45,799 nucleotides of DNA, from contig NZ_CANLEA010000033.1 of assembly GCF_947489565.1 (NCBI RefSeq), positions 1 through 45,799 on the forward strand. The letters are read 5' to 3'. The DNA is from an uncultured Kordia sp. (GTDB taxonomy: Bacteria; Bacteroidota; Bacteroidia; Flavobacteriales; Flavobacteriaceae). Shown piece by piece: positions 24,913-32,900 of this stretch; positions within the stretch are counted from its first letter, which is position 1, and each line of letters starts with the position of its first letter. The notes under the pieces were generated by a model. That model did no database searches. It was given only the letters and a program-made list of their open reading frames with translations, and had not been told where the DNA came from. Made by a program: the position numbers and the translations under genes.

Positions 24913-27168
24913 ATGATAAAAAAAAGTGCTCTCTTATTATTTTTATGTGTACTTGTCAGCTACAGTCAAAATAGTGAATCGACCTTTATTTCTCAAAGAG
25001 TTCCAATACAAAAGCATGTTAATAAAAAGTTTATTTTTTCTGTTCAAGCTAAAGTAAAACAATTTTCTCCCAAGGCAAATGCGCAACTATTTATAAACGT
25101 ATATAATGGCAAAAGACAGTCTTTACATAAAGGACGAATGTACGATTCACCTATTACAAAGAATGAATGGCAAACATATTCGCTTAAAGGCTTTATAAAA
25201 GATTCGGCCAACTATATACACTTTGGAGCGACGACTGAAGGAGCTGGACTATTTTATTTAGACAATTTCACACTGAAAGTTCAAGAGAAAGATGGTTCTT
25301 GGAACAATGTAACTATTGCAAATTCCGGATTTGAAGAAGCGCTACATTATAAATTTATACGCTATTGGAGAGCTGATTATGCAAATAAAAACTTTTCATA
25401 TAATTTAAGTCCCAAAACACCTGACAGTAATGAAAATTCAAATTCATTATTAATTAAAAGTGAGTTTACTCCTAATGAAATTCCTATAGAAATAAAAAGT
25501 ATTAAACTCAATGCAAAAGGTCAGGATGTACTTCTTGAAAATATAGCTATCATTGATGTTATCAATGGAAAACAGAAAGTACAGAGTGTTTTAATTCGTG
25601 ACAAAAAAATTGTTGAGATTAAAAAGAAGATTTCCGCAGATAGTTTTAATATTATAAAAATCGACGGAACAGGAAAATGGTTACTTCCTGGTTTAATTGA
25701 TAGTCATGTACATTTATTTCAATCTGGAAGCTTGTATACACGTCCAGATGCATTTGATTTACGAACATATAGACCTTATAACGAAGAGCGAAAATGGTTG
25801 CGTGTTCATGCTGCCGACTTATTGAAACGCTATTTACAATGTGGAATTACAACTATTATTGATGTTGGTGGACCAATGTATAATTTTAAAATTCGTGATC
25901 GTTACAGTAATAATACTGAATTCCCAAATATCTATTTAACAGGACCTTTAATTTCTACCTATCAACCAAAGGCTTTTGACATTGAAGACAGTCCTATTAT
26001 CAAAGCACATACTGTAGAGAACGCTGTTAATTTAGTAAAGGAGCAATTACCCTACAAACCTAACTTTATCAAAATTTGGTATATCAATAATGAGAATACA
26101 GAACTAAATTATGAAATTGTGAAAGCTACCATTGAGGAAAGTCATAAACACAATTTAAAAGTAGCTGTACACGCAACAGATTTAGAAACTGCCAAACGCG
26201 CTTTAAAAGCCAAAGCTGATATTTTAGTACACAGTGTCGATGAACCAATTGATAAAGAGTTCATACAAATGATTAAAAAAACGAAGGTAAGTTATGTTCC
26301 TACTTTAATGGTGAGCAATCAATATGCTGAAGCGTTTTCACAAGAAATCTCTTTTACCAATGAAGAACTACGATTATCAAATCCGTTTCCAATTAAGAGC
26401 TTTCAAGATTACAAACATTTGGGTAATATAAAATTATTCAATGATTATAAAAGATATGGTAAGCTTAGAAAAAAAGCATTAGCTACTTTTGATAAAATTA
26501 AAGCTGATAATTTAGCCTTGTTGCAAAAACACAACATTAATATTGCAACAGGAACTGATGCTGGAAATATTGGAACCTTACACGCTACTTCATATCAACA
26601 AGAATTACAAGACATGAAAACTGCTGGATTGTCTAACTTAGAAATTATTCAAGCTTCTACAATTAATGCTGCAAAAGTTTTAGATAAAGACAACGAAATA
26701 GGAAGTATTGAAGTGTCAAAAATGGCAGATTTGATTATTCTGGATAAAAATCCTTTAGAAGATATTAAAGCATTGCAACAAATTAGTCATGTTGTAAAAG
26801 CAGGAAGTGTTTATAAAAAAGAAGACATTCTAGAGGAAACTCCTGAAAATATTGTTCAAAGACAAGTGAATGCTTATAATCTAGGAAATGTAGAAGCTTT
26901 TTTAGAGACGTATAGTGATGATATTGAAATTTACACATTCCCAGATATATTAGAAAAAAAAGGAAAAGAAGAATTCAAAAAAGATTGGAAAGAGTTTTTT
27001 GAAGAATACCCTTATTTGCATTGCGAAATTCTAAATAGAACAACTAGATTAAATACGGTGATCGATCACGAACGTATAAAATATTCCGATGGAAATTACA
27101 GTGAAATTATAGCAATTTATAAAATAGAAAATGGAAAAATAGCGAAAGTTTATTTCGTTGAAGATTAA
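24913..27168 (+). CDS. Secreted amidohydrolase with C-terminal NTF2/SnoaL-like domain
   Basis: I start at ATG 24913 (MIKKSALLLFLCVLVSYSQ, signal peptide), since the GTG three bases earlier overlaps the ATPase stop. The 751-aa protein has three parts. Residues about 20-165 look like a beta-sandwich, perhaps carbohydrate-binding. Residues about 190-600 are a metal-dependent amidohydrolase (imidazolonepropionase/prolidase-like) with GLIDSHVHLFQSG (H265, H267), KVAVHATD, DILVHSVDEP, TGTDAGNIGTLH and the C-terminal IGSIEVSKMADLIILDKNPLEDI. Residues about 640-751 form an NTF2/SnoaL-like domain (VNAYNLGNVEAFLETYSDDIE) that recurs as two separate proteins just downstream. The substrate is unknown, and the export route is presumably Sec to the periplasm. 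Confidence 0.85.
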   Translation: MIKKSALLLFLCVLVSYSQNSESTFISQRVPIQKHVNKKFIFSVQAKVKQFSPKANAQLFINVYNGKRQSLHKGRMYDSPITKNEWQTYSLKGFIKDSANYIHFGATTEGAGLFYLDNFTLKVQEKDGSWNNVTIANSGFEEALHYKFIRYWRADYANKNFSYNLSPKTPDSNENSNSLLIKSEFTPNEIPIEIKSIKLNAKGQDVLLENIAIIDVINGKQKVQSVLIRDKKIVEIKKKISADSFNIIKIDGTGKWLLPGLIDSHVHLFQSGSLYTRPDAFDLRTYRPYNEERKWLRVHAADLLKRYLQCGITTIIDVGGPMYNFKIRDRYSNNTEFPNIYLTGPLISTYQPKAFDIEDSPIIKAHTVENAVNLVKEQLPYKPNFIKIWYINNENTELNYEIVKATIEESHKHNLKVAVHATDLETAKRALKAKADILVHSVDEPIDKEFIQMIKKTKVSYVPTLMVSNQYAEAFSQEISFTNEELRLSNPFPIKSFQDYKHLGNIKLFNDYKRYGKLRKKALATFDKIKADNLALLQKHNINIATGTDAGNIGTLHATSYQQELQDMKTAGLSNLEIIQASTINAAKVLDKDNEIGSIEVSKMADLIILDKNPLEDIKALQQISHVVKAGSVYKKEDILEETPENIVQRQVNAYNLGNVEAFLETYSDDIEIYTFPDILEKKGKEEFKKDWKEFFEEYPYLHCEILNRTTRLNTVIDHERIKYSDGNYSEIIAIYKIENGKIAKVYFVED

Positions 27169-27195
27169 TTTTTTAATCTTTGTAACACCAAGCTT

Positions 27196-27603
27196 ATGAA
27201 AAAACTCCTCATTTTAGTATTTGCAGCCATTTCCTTGACAACGTATACTGTTCAAGCACAAAATGACGCTGGAATTTTAGTTCAAAAACAAATCAATGCC
27301 TATAATGCTAAAGATATTGATGCTTTTGCAGCAACCTTTAGTGATGATGTGATATTTTATAACTTTCCAGAAGAAGTATTTTTAAAAGGTAAAAAACAAC
27401 TACGTGAAATTTTCGGTGATCTTTTTAGAAAAAGTCCTGATTTGTATTGCGAAATTGAAAATAAAATTGCGACGGGTAATACTGTAATTTTACAAGAAAA
27501 CGTTCGGTTTCAAAAAGGACAAGCTTTTCTAGAATTTATTGTGATGTACAAAGTAGAAAATGACAAAATCAAAGAAGTCTATTTCTTAAAACGTCCACAA
27601 TAA
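27196..27603 (+). CDS. Secreted NTF2/SnoaL-like domain protein, copy 1
   Basis: The 135-aa product has a signal peptide (residues 1-21, ending VQAQ) and a single SnoaL/NTF2-like domain: QINAYNAKDIDAFAATFSDD, then IFYNFPEEVFLKGKKQLREIF and C-terminal FIVMYKVENDKIKEVYFL. The same order of motifs occurs in the C-terminal part of the amidohydrolase and in the next gene. The fold forms a cone-shaped pocket and can be an enzyme or only a ligand binder. No catalytic residue can be assigned here. It lies 27 bases after the amidohydrolase and 16 before its paralogue. Confidence 0.8.
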   Translation: MKKLLILVFAAISLTTYTVQAQNDAGILVQKQINAYNAKDIDAFAATFSDDVIFYNFPEEVFLKGKKQLREIFGDLFRKSPDLYCEIENKIATGNTVILQENVRFQKGQAFLEFIVMYKVENDKIKEVYFLKRPQ

Positions 27604-27619
27604 CATAAACAAAACTACC

Positions 27620-28015
27620 ATGAAAAAATTATTCTTCTTGTTTCTATTTGTGACTTCTTTTGCGACAGCACAAGAAAATACAGAAGTGAAAATTATAGCA
27701 CAAAAACAAATGGAAACCTATAATGCTCATGATATAAAAGCATATTCAGACTTGTTTAGTGACGACGTTAAGGTATATGACTTTCCAAAAAAATTACGCT
27801 ACCAAGGGAAAGATAAATTAATTAAACGCTATGGAGACTTCTTTAAAAAAACACCTGAATTATTTAGTTATATTGAGAAGCGAATTGTATCTGGCAACAC
27901 CATTATAGACCAAGAGAAAGTAATTTATGAAAAAGGCGGAACACCAAAGGAGTTTGTAGTCATGTATGTCGTGAAAGATAAAAAGATTGCGGAAGTGTAC
28001 TATATTAAACGATAA
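27620..28015 (+). CDS. Secreted NTF2/SnoaL-like domain protein, copy 2
   Basis: A 131-aa paralogue of the preceding gene with a signal peptide (MKKLFFLFLFVTSFATAQ). Its domain reads QMETYNAHDIKAYSDLFSDD, VYDFPKKLRYQGKDKLIKRY and FVVMYVVKDKKIAEVYYIKR, which matches copy 1 and the amidohydrolase tail along their length. This indicates local duplication. It ends two bases before the TTG start of the next gene, so it belongs to the same transcript. The role is unknown; a binding partner or regulator of the amidohydrolase would be a reasonable guess. Confidence 0.8.
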   Translation: MKKLFFLFLFVTSFATAQENTEVKIIAQKQMETYNAHDIKAYSDLFSDDVKVYDFPKKLRYQGKDKLIKRYGDFFKKTPELFSYIEKRIVSGNTIIDQEKVIYEKGGTPKEFVVMYVVKDKKIAEVYYIKR

Positions 28016-28017
28016 TT

Positions 28018-28659
28018 TTGAAAAGAGAAAACTTTTTAAAATACTTCCTTTTAACCTATTTAGTTTGTTTGGCTCCTGTAGGAACGTCTATTTTTCCAGA
28101 CGAAACCTTGTCATGGAAAGAAAAAACTGGACTGATTTTGTTAATTCCACTAGGTGTTGCTATCGTACTTGCACCTATCCTTTATTGGCTTCATCCAAAA
28201 TTACATAGAAGACATCGTCGTAAAAGAGCAAAGAAAAAATTATTCAAAACATTTATAGAAAGACATCACTTCAAAGTATTAGAAGACGGCTATGTTGTGG
28301 GGAAAATTGATGAATATATCGTGATTATGCATGCTGCACATAACGAATTTCAAGGTTCTAAATGGATTGAAATTCAAGTTATTTTTAATCCTAAGCAGAA
28401 CAATCAGTATATTGAAAATGAATTCATATATCGTATGATTCGAAAATACAGTGAAAAAAATGTTTCTTGGCATATTAATAGTGTCGTTGTCAAAAAATCA
28501 TATGCTTTAAAAATGCCTAAGTATGAAGTCATATTTCCTATAGTAAAACGTTGTATCTCTGAATTAAAAGCACATAATATTGCTCCTATTTCACATCGTG
28601 AATGGCAGAGTATGATTCCTGAAACACAGCTATACTTAGACAAACTAAAGACATCATGA
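28018..28659 (+). CDS. Small membrane protein, TTG start, function unknown
   Basis: A 213-aa frame that must start at TTG 28018 (MKRENFLKYF), two bases after the preceding stop; the next in-frame ATG lies far inside. Two hydrophobic segments occupy about residues 9-25 and 37-57. They are followed by a strongly basic stretch (HPKLHRRHRRKRAKKKLF), which should be cytoplasmic, and a soluble domain of about 140 residues with no motif I recognise. Its ATGA overlap with the next gene (28656-28659) ties it to the TPR-AraC regulator. A role in relaying or anchoring that regulator is possible but unproven. Confidence 0.7.
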   Translation: MKRENFLKYFLLTYLVCLAPVGTSIFPDETLSWKEKTGLILLIPLGVAIVLAPILYWLHPKLHRRHRRKRAKKKLFKTFIERHHFKVLEDGYVVGKIDEYIVIMHAAHNEFQGSKWIEIQVIFNPKQNNQYIENEFIYRMIRKYSEKNVSWHINSVVVKKSYALKMPKYEVIFPIVKRCISELKAHNIAPISHREWQSMIPETQLYLDKLKTS

Positions 28660-30371
28660 AAAAGTTGTATTACATACTCGTCGCTGTCTTTTTCATACAA
28701 CTCACAGTTGCGCAAACTTCTGAGAAAATAACACAAACTACGCTTCAAAAAGTATCAATTGATAGTTTAAAAAGTGGATTTCGAAAGTTTCAAAAAACAA
28801 ATCCCAACATTGCTAAAGAGTATTTAATTGCACTTTTAAAACAATCTTCTAGTGATTCAAAAGAAATCATCGCGCATAAAATTCATTTTCAGTTGGCGAA
28901 TATGTATAGTACGTTGCGAAATAAAGACAGTGCGTTACATCATATAAATATTGCCATCAAACAAGTTGAAAATGATGAAAAATTCCTTGTCAATCATATC
29001 TATTTTAAAGGAGGTATCTATTATGAATTTGGCGACTATTTAAAAGCAATTGAATTTTACACCAAAGTATACGAGATCGCAAAACAACAAAATGATCTGT
29101 TGGCACAAGCAAATATTGCCAACGATATTGCTTTGATCAAAACGCAAATAGGTCAAAATGCAGACGCATTACAATTGGTAAAGAAAAACATTCCATTTTA
29201 TGAAGATTTAGTGAATCAAAAAGATGGTGCACAGTATGGCTTGCCATATATTAATTCGCTAATGACGATCAGTGACATTTATACAAATATGTTTATTGAT
29301 CAAAGAAAAGCAGATACAAGATATTTAGATTCTGCACAATATTACAATACGATTGCCATCAAAAAGAGCTTGCAATATAATGACGATTTGGGTTTTGCCA
29401 TTTCGCTTGGACTCAAAGGAATTATTCATCACGAAGAAGGCAATATTGAACAAGCTACTACCGATTTGATAAAGGCCGAAGAGTTAATTCAGAATTTAAA
29501 TCTTCCGAGTCGACTCATCATTCTATACTTATACAGAGGTAAAAATTATTATGTCACAGGCAAGTATAAAAAAGCGCTTTCGTATTTTAAAAAAACAGAT
29601 TCTTTAGTACAGCAAACAAAAACCGATTTTCCTGATATTCAAGAATTGTACATTCTCATGGCAAAATCGTACGAGCAACAAAACGATTCTGAAAATGCCA
29701 TCAAATATTTTAATTTGTTTCATCAAAAAGATGCGCGAAACGATGATTTAAATCAGCAACGTTTAGATAAATTGTATCATAAATATGATGTTGTTAAGTT
29801 TAAAGATTCTATTGAGACCTTAGAAACTAATCTTGAAGAAAAAAGTTATCATTATAGTATTATTTTGGGATGTATGTTGTTTGTCATTCTTGGAATTGTG
29901 GTGTATTACAAACGAAAGCAATCACAAAATCAACAACATTTCCAACGTGTTTTAGAGAAATTGAAGCAAAAGAATCAGAAAAAATCTTCTCCTAAAAAAA
30001 TAAATATCAGTCAAGAGAATATTTCAAAAATTCTAGAAGGTTTAACACAGTTCGAAGACAACAAATTATTTCTAAATAAAAATTGTTCTTTGAGTTTTGT
30101 GGCAAATAAAATTAATACAAACAGTACGTATTTATCCAAAGTCATTCAAACACACAAACAAAAAAAGTTCATTCAGTACATCACAGATCTTCGTATTGAT
30201 TATGCTTTGGAGAAACTAACCAACGACAGAAAATTTAGAGCGTATAACATCAGATCAATTGCTGCTGAACTTGGTTATAATTCTGCAGAATCGTTTTCGA
30301 AAGACTTCAAAAGAAGAACCAAATTATATCCTTCGTATTATATCAAAAAAATAAACGAAACTGAAGTCTAA
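28656..30371 (+). CDS. TPR-transmembrane-AraC regulator, copy 1
   Basis: A 571-aa membrane-bound transcription regulator. A signal or first membrane segment (MKKLYYILVAVFFIQLTVAQ) is followed by about 350 residues of TPR-type helical repeats, for example NHIYFKGGIYYEFGDYLKAI and LYLYRGKNYYVTGKYKKALS. One membrane helix lies at about residues 398-416 (SIILGCMLFVILGIVVYY). A basic linker leads to a C-terminal AraC helix-turn-helix domain with SFVANKINTNSTYLSKVIQ, and IRSIAAELGYNSAESFSKDF as second helix-turn-helix. The TPR part should be periplasmic and the AraC part cytoplasmic, a one-component sensor plan known in Bacteroidota. It immediately precedes two GG-leader peptide genes and resembles the regulator at 36532. 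Confidence 0.88.
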   Translation: MKKLYYILVAVFFIQLTVAQTSEKITQTTLQKVSIDSLKSGFRKFQKTNPNIAKEYLIALLKQSSSDSKEIIAHKIHFQLANMYSTLRNKDSALHHINIAIKQVENDEKFLVNHIYFKGGIYYEFGDYLKAIEFYTKVYEIAKQQNDLLAQANIANDIALIKTQIGQNADALQLVKKNIPFYEDLVNQKDGAQYGLPYINSLMTISDIYTNMFIDQRKADTRYLDSAQYYNTIAIKKSLQYNDDLGFAISLGLKGIIHHEEGNIEQATTDLIKAEELIQNLNLPSRLIILYLYRGKNYYVTGKYKKALSYFKKTDSLVQQTKTDFPDIQELYILMAKSYEQQNDSENAIKYFNLFHQKDARNDDLNQQRLDKLYHKYDVVKFKDSIETLETNLEEKSYHYSIILGCMLFVILGIVVYYKRKQSQNQQHFQRVLEKLKQKNQKKSSPKKINISQENISKILEGLTQFEDNKLFLNKNCSLSFVANKINTNSTYLSKVIQTHKQKKFIQYITDLRIDYALEKLTNDRKFRAYNIRSIAAELGYNSAESFSKDFKRRTKLYPSYYIKKINETEV

Positions 30372-30386
30372 AAAACCAAATAGTGC

Positions 30387-30427
30387 TCGAAATTATTGGA
30401 TTTCGACTATAAACCCTTGATTTCAAA
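30387..30427 (+). promoter_or_regulatory. Candidate AraC operator upstream of the GG-peptide pair
   Basis: The inverted repeat TCGAAAT-N6-ATTTCGA spans 30387-30406. TTGGATTTCGA (30396-30406) is partly repeated in direct orientation exactly 20 bases on, as CTTGATTTCAA (30416-30426, 8 of 11 identical). The 12-mer TCGAAATTATTG recurs upstream of the peptide gene at 31344. The site lies 45-85 bases before the ATG at 30472. Binding by the adjacent regulator is inferred. Confidence 0.45.
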
Positions 30428-30471
30428 GAGATGTGCTTCTATATTAGCATCAAAAAATAACATTAAGACAT

Positions 30472-30729
30472 ATGAAAAAATTAAGCTTAAAAAAGATGCA
30501 AATTGCCAAAATTGGAAATATCCATTCAGTATTTGGCGGCTCTGAAAACTCAAATGCAGTCACAATTTGTGAAGAAACAGGAGCAGTTTCAGTCACATGT
30601 TTTACTAACTGTAATTGTGGTAATAACATCACAAACTTACCCAATAGTTGTAAAACAGGTTATCCAAGTAATACCAGACCTAACAATAGTGTTCAACTAT
30701 CTGCAACTTGTCCTGATTTACAAGGATAG
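30472..30729 (+). CDS. GG-leader Cys-rich peptide precursor, pair member 1
   Basis: An 85-aa peptide with a flavobacterial natural-product leader (MKKLSLKKMQIAKIGNI) ending in Gly-Gly at residues 22-23. Six Cys lie in the remaining 62 residues, many next to Ser/Thr (VTICEETG, VSVTCFTNCNC, LSATCP). The leader pattern LxLxKxxI..GG is like that of Bacteroidota class I lanthipeptide-type precursors. The ending ATCPDLQG and the start SENSNAVTICEETG are shared with the next gene. No dehydratase, cyclase, radical SAM enzyme or peptidase-ABC exporter is visible in the window, so maturation and export are unknown. It follows the TPR-AraC gene by 100 bases. Confidence 0.8.
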   Translation: MKKLSLKKMQIAKIGNIHSVFGGSENSNAVTICEETGAVSVTCFTNCNCGNNITNLPNSCKTGYPSNTRPNNSVQLSATCPDLQG

Positions 30730-30807
30730 TTTTTGATTCAAAAACTAAGAACAAAGAAATTTTTATTTAAAAAAACACTCATTTTTCCTTTACAAATACT
30801 TTAAATC

Positions 30808-31056
30808 ATGCGAAAATTAAAATTATATAAGTATAAAATTGCTGCAATAAACACTCCTAATCTTCTTTTGGGTGGCTCTGAAAACTCAAATGCAATCACA
30901 ATTTGTGAAGAAACTGGTGAGGTTTCAGTCACTTGTCATACAAATAGTTGTGATGAACAAACCAACCAACCTGCAAGCTGTAATCAAACAAATCCAGGTG
31001 ATTCGAGACCTAACTCAAGTATCAAACTTTCAGCTACGTGTCCAGGATTAGGATAA
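30808..31056 (+). CDS. GG-leader Cys-rich peptide precursor, pair member 2
   Basis: An 82-aa paralogue of the preceding gene. The leader MRKLKLYKYKIAAINTPN ends in Gly-Gly at residues 22-23. The core begins SENSNAITICEETGEVSVTC and ends SIKLSATCPGLG, with five Cys in all. The middle of the core has diverged more than its ends: HTNSCDEQTNQPASC replaces a Gly/Asn/Cys cluster. It lies 78 bases after its partner and ends before a bidirectional terminator. Tandem duplication with core diversification is typical of secreted or modified peptides. Confidence 0.8.
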   Translation: MRKLKLYKYKIAAINTPNLLLGGSENSNAITICEETGEVSVTCHTNSCDEQTNQPASCNQTNPGDSRPNSSIKLSATCPGLG

Positions 31057-31080
31057 CAGTACTAGTTGACTTCAAAAAAA

Positions 31081-31116
31081 AAGGGAAAGCGAATATATGT
31101 CGCTTTCCCTTTTTTC
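31081..31116. terminator. Bidirectional terminator between convergent peptide genes
   Basis: A 12-bp stem AAGGGAAAGCGA / TCGCTTTCCCTT with a 7-base loop. A T run follows on the plus strand and an A9 run precedes it. It separates the plus-strand peptide pair from the minus-strand peptide gene. Confidence 0.92.
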
Positions 31117-31119
31117 TTT

Positions 31120-31344
31120 TTAACGAGCACAAATACCTACATCGTCACAAGAAATAGTTGGGCATCCATTTGTCAGTGGTGGTGGCGGACATGTATTATT
31201 AGAACCTCCTCCTGTTGGAGCACAAATTCCAACTCCCGGACATGAAATAAGTGTAATAAACGTTCCTCCTTTTACTGAAGATTCTTGTAAACTAGAAATA
31301 GACTTTTTGTTTAATTGTAAACTTTTGAATTGTTGCTTTTTCAT
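31120..31344 (-). CDS. GG-leader Cys-rich peptide precursor on the opposite strand
   Basis: A 74-aa peptide whose leader FKSLQLNKKSISSLQ ends in Gly-Gly at residues 26-27. The core has six Cys and an internal duplication: ISCPGVGICAP early and ISCDDVGICAR at the very C-terminus, joined by a Gly/Asn/Pro-rich middle (GGGSNNTCPPPPL). The leader resembles those of the four peptides at 35.2-36.3 kb (L-x-L-x-K-x-x-I-S), while the core is different. It is convergent with the peptide pair, and its control region shares a 12-base word with theirs. No processing gene is adjacent. Confidence 0.78.
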   Translation of the reverse strand: MKKQQFKSLQLNKKSISSLQESSVKGGTFITLISCPGVGICAPTGGGSNNTCPPPPLTNGCPTISCDDVGICAR

Positions 31345-31415
31345 CTTTTTAAATATTTTAATGATTAATACGAATCAAAGATATATTGCAGAGTTTGTTG
31401 AAAAAACAGCGCTTA

Positions 31416-31458
31416 CTCGACATTCAACAATCACAAGTCGAAATTATTGAAATCTCGA
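31416..31458 (-). promoter_or_regulatory. Candidate operator upstream of the minus-strand peptide gene
   Basis: TCGAAATTATTGAAATCTCGA (31438-31458) has inverted ends (TCGA/TCGA) and shares TCGAAATTATTG with the site at 30387. TCGACATT at 31417-31424 repeats TCGAAATT at 31438-31445 with 21-base spacing and 7 of 8 bases the same. It lies 70-115 bases upstream of the start at 31344. The 308-base gap 31345-31652 otherwise holds only the promoter region of the next plus-strand gene. Confidence 0.42.
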
Positions 31459-31599
31459 CCACAAAACAGGAATCTCATTTTTGTGCAGATGGTCTAAAAA
31501 AACTTTATTTTTCTATTATAAAGCAGCATTTTTCTTTAAGAATTTTAAATTGCATAGTGCATTCGCTGTAACAAGCAACAAAAATTAGCTACTTATAAA

Positions 31600-31628
31600 G
31601 TATCTTAGCAAGAGATACCTTATTTTTG
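31600..31628 (+). promoter_or_regulatory. Promoter with overlapping inverted repeat upstream of the 415-aa gene
   Basis: TATTTTTG at 31621-31628 fits TAnnTTTG exactly, 24 bases before the ATG at 31653. GTATCT (31600-31605) and AGATAC (31613-31618) form an inverted repeat in the spacer, placed where a regulator could block the promoter. No clear -33 TTG is present. This shows the downstream three genes can be transcribed on their own. Confidence 0.45.
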
Positions 31629-31652
31629 AAAAAAGGTGAATTAAATTAACAC

Positions 31653-32900
31653 ATGGAAAAATTAAAACGATCTGAATTATTTGGCGCTGCCTTAGTCCCT
31701 GTAACTGGTGCTTTGGTAGAACGCTATAATAAATGTCTTTCTTTTATTGGAACTGCGCCAACACAACTCAAAAGTTTTCATATTGATGTCACAGGTTGGA
31801 GTCCAGAAATTGCTGATGAAAAAGATGATTTTTTATATTTAAATTCGGGGGAAGCCAATCCAAATGCTATTATTCTTTCGCCTAAACAAAACGAAAAACC
31901 TGCATATTCGCCTTTTCATAGTTTTGATAAAGACATTATGCATCACATATTTAAAAAGCAAAATCACATTATTAAAGACATTACGCGTGATGCCGCAATT
32001 TGTGTTGATTTAAACCAATATATAGATGCTTTTTATGAACCTGAAGACTTATTAAAATACAATCAGATTTCTGTTGATTTTACGGTTGTTGAAGATTTAT
32101 ACAACATACAACAACAACAATTAAAGTTGATTGAAGAGTTTCATGAAGAAGATAATTTTTTAGAAGAAAATCTGCATTTAAAAATTTTAGCTTCTGCTAG
32201 AAAACATGGAGATTTACGTTCGCGAACGCTCAAAATGGATCGCATGAATTTCTTAACGACTTCTTTTTACACAAAAGCCTTTGGTGGCGTATACGTGATT
32301 AGAAAGCAAGAAAGCGGAAAAAATATTTTAATTTTTGAAAATAAAGAAGAAGCTGACAAAGTAAAAACTTCGAACAAAACAAAATCATTTCACATTAGTG
32401 ATGGACGCTTTTTTAGTGCTTTGGCCGCTGAAAAAATGCTCATTCTAGATCCTGAAAAAAGCGATGAAATTGGATATTTTGAACGTGTGAAAAAAATAAT
32501 TTTCTTATCACATATTAAAGATGCTACACATTCATTAAGTGATATTATAGAGAACTCAAATGTATACAAACGATATTTGAATCGCTTAAGCCCAGATACG
32601 CGTAAGCAACTTATGATTATAAATCGTATGCAACTCAAAGCAAAAGATGCCAATGCGCTGGCTGTTGAAGGCGGATTGACTCCAGAAATATTGGCATGTA
32701 TTCAAATACCATCTCCAGACATTCCTGTGAAATTACAGGAACTTATTTGGAAGCTTATTGTAAAAACGTCCGCATATAAAGATCCACTTTTCTTGTATTG
32801 GTACGACAAGGAAACATTTTATAAAGAATATAATTCTTGGGATGGCTCCTATCAAGATTGGGTCATAAAATTAATTAAACAAAACACCTGGAACTCATGA
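31653..32900 (+). CDS. Uncharacterised soluble protein, 415 aa (possibly DUF6638-like)
   Basis: A cytoplasmic protein without signal or membrane helix and no catalytic motif that I can assign. It is mixed alpha/beta in the N-terminal half (SFHIDVTGWSPEIADEKDDF, FDKDIMHHIFKKQNHIIKDI) and helical towards the C-terminus (KQLMIINRMQLKAKDANALA; then a Trp/Tyr-rich end). From memory it may belong to a Bacteroidota family called DUF6638, but I hold that loosely. Its stop overlaps the next start by four bases (ATGA at 32897), so it forms an operon with two membrane-protein genes. I suspect a link with the AAA+ gene 6.7 kb upstream. Confidence 0.75.
   Translation: MEKLKRSELFGAALVPVTGALVERYNKCLSFIGTAPTQLKSFHIDVTGWSPEIADEKDDFLYLNSGEANPNAIILSPKQNEKPAYSPFHSFDKDIMHHIFKKQNHIIKDITRDAAICVDLNQYIDAFYEPEDLLKYNQISVDFTVVEDLYNIQQQQLKLIEEFHEEDNFLEENLHLKILASARKHGDLRSRTLKMDRMNFLTTSFYTKAFGGVYVIRKQESGKNILIFENKEEADKVKTSNKTKSFHISDGRFFSALAAEKMLILDPEKSDEIGYFERVKKIIFLSHIKDATHSLSDIIENSNVYKRYLNRLSPDTRKQLMIINRMQLKAKDANALAVEGGLTPEILACIQIPSPDIPVKLQELIWKLIVKTSAYKDPLFLYWYDKETFYKEYNSWDGSYQDWVIKLIKQNTWNS

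Noticed and set aside
30503-30736. Alternative plus-strand frame over the first GG-leader peptide
   Set aside because: The frame starting at 30472 has the conserved leader, the Gly-Gly site and a paralogue at 30808; the alternative frame has none of these.
24913-31344. Mobile element carrying the amidohydrolase-regulator-peptide cassette
   Set aside because: No transposase, integrase, terminal inverted repeats or target duplication could be seen at either end, so only an unexplained insertion is suggested.
31386-31571. A 61-codon plus-strand frame upstream of the 415-aa gene
   Set aside because: It overlaps the candidate operator of the peptide gene, has no leader or domain features and no promoter in the right place.
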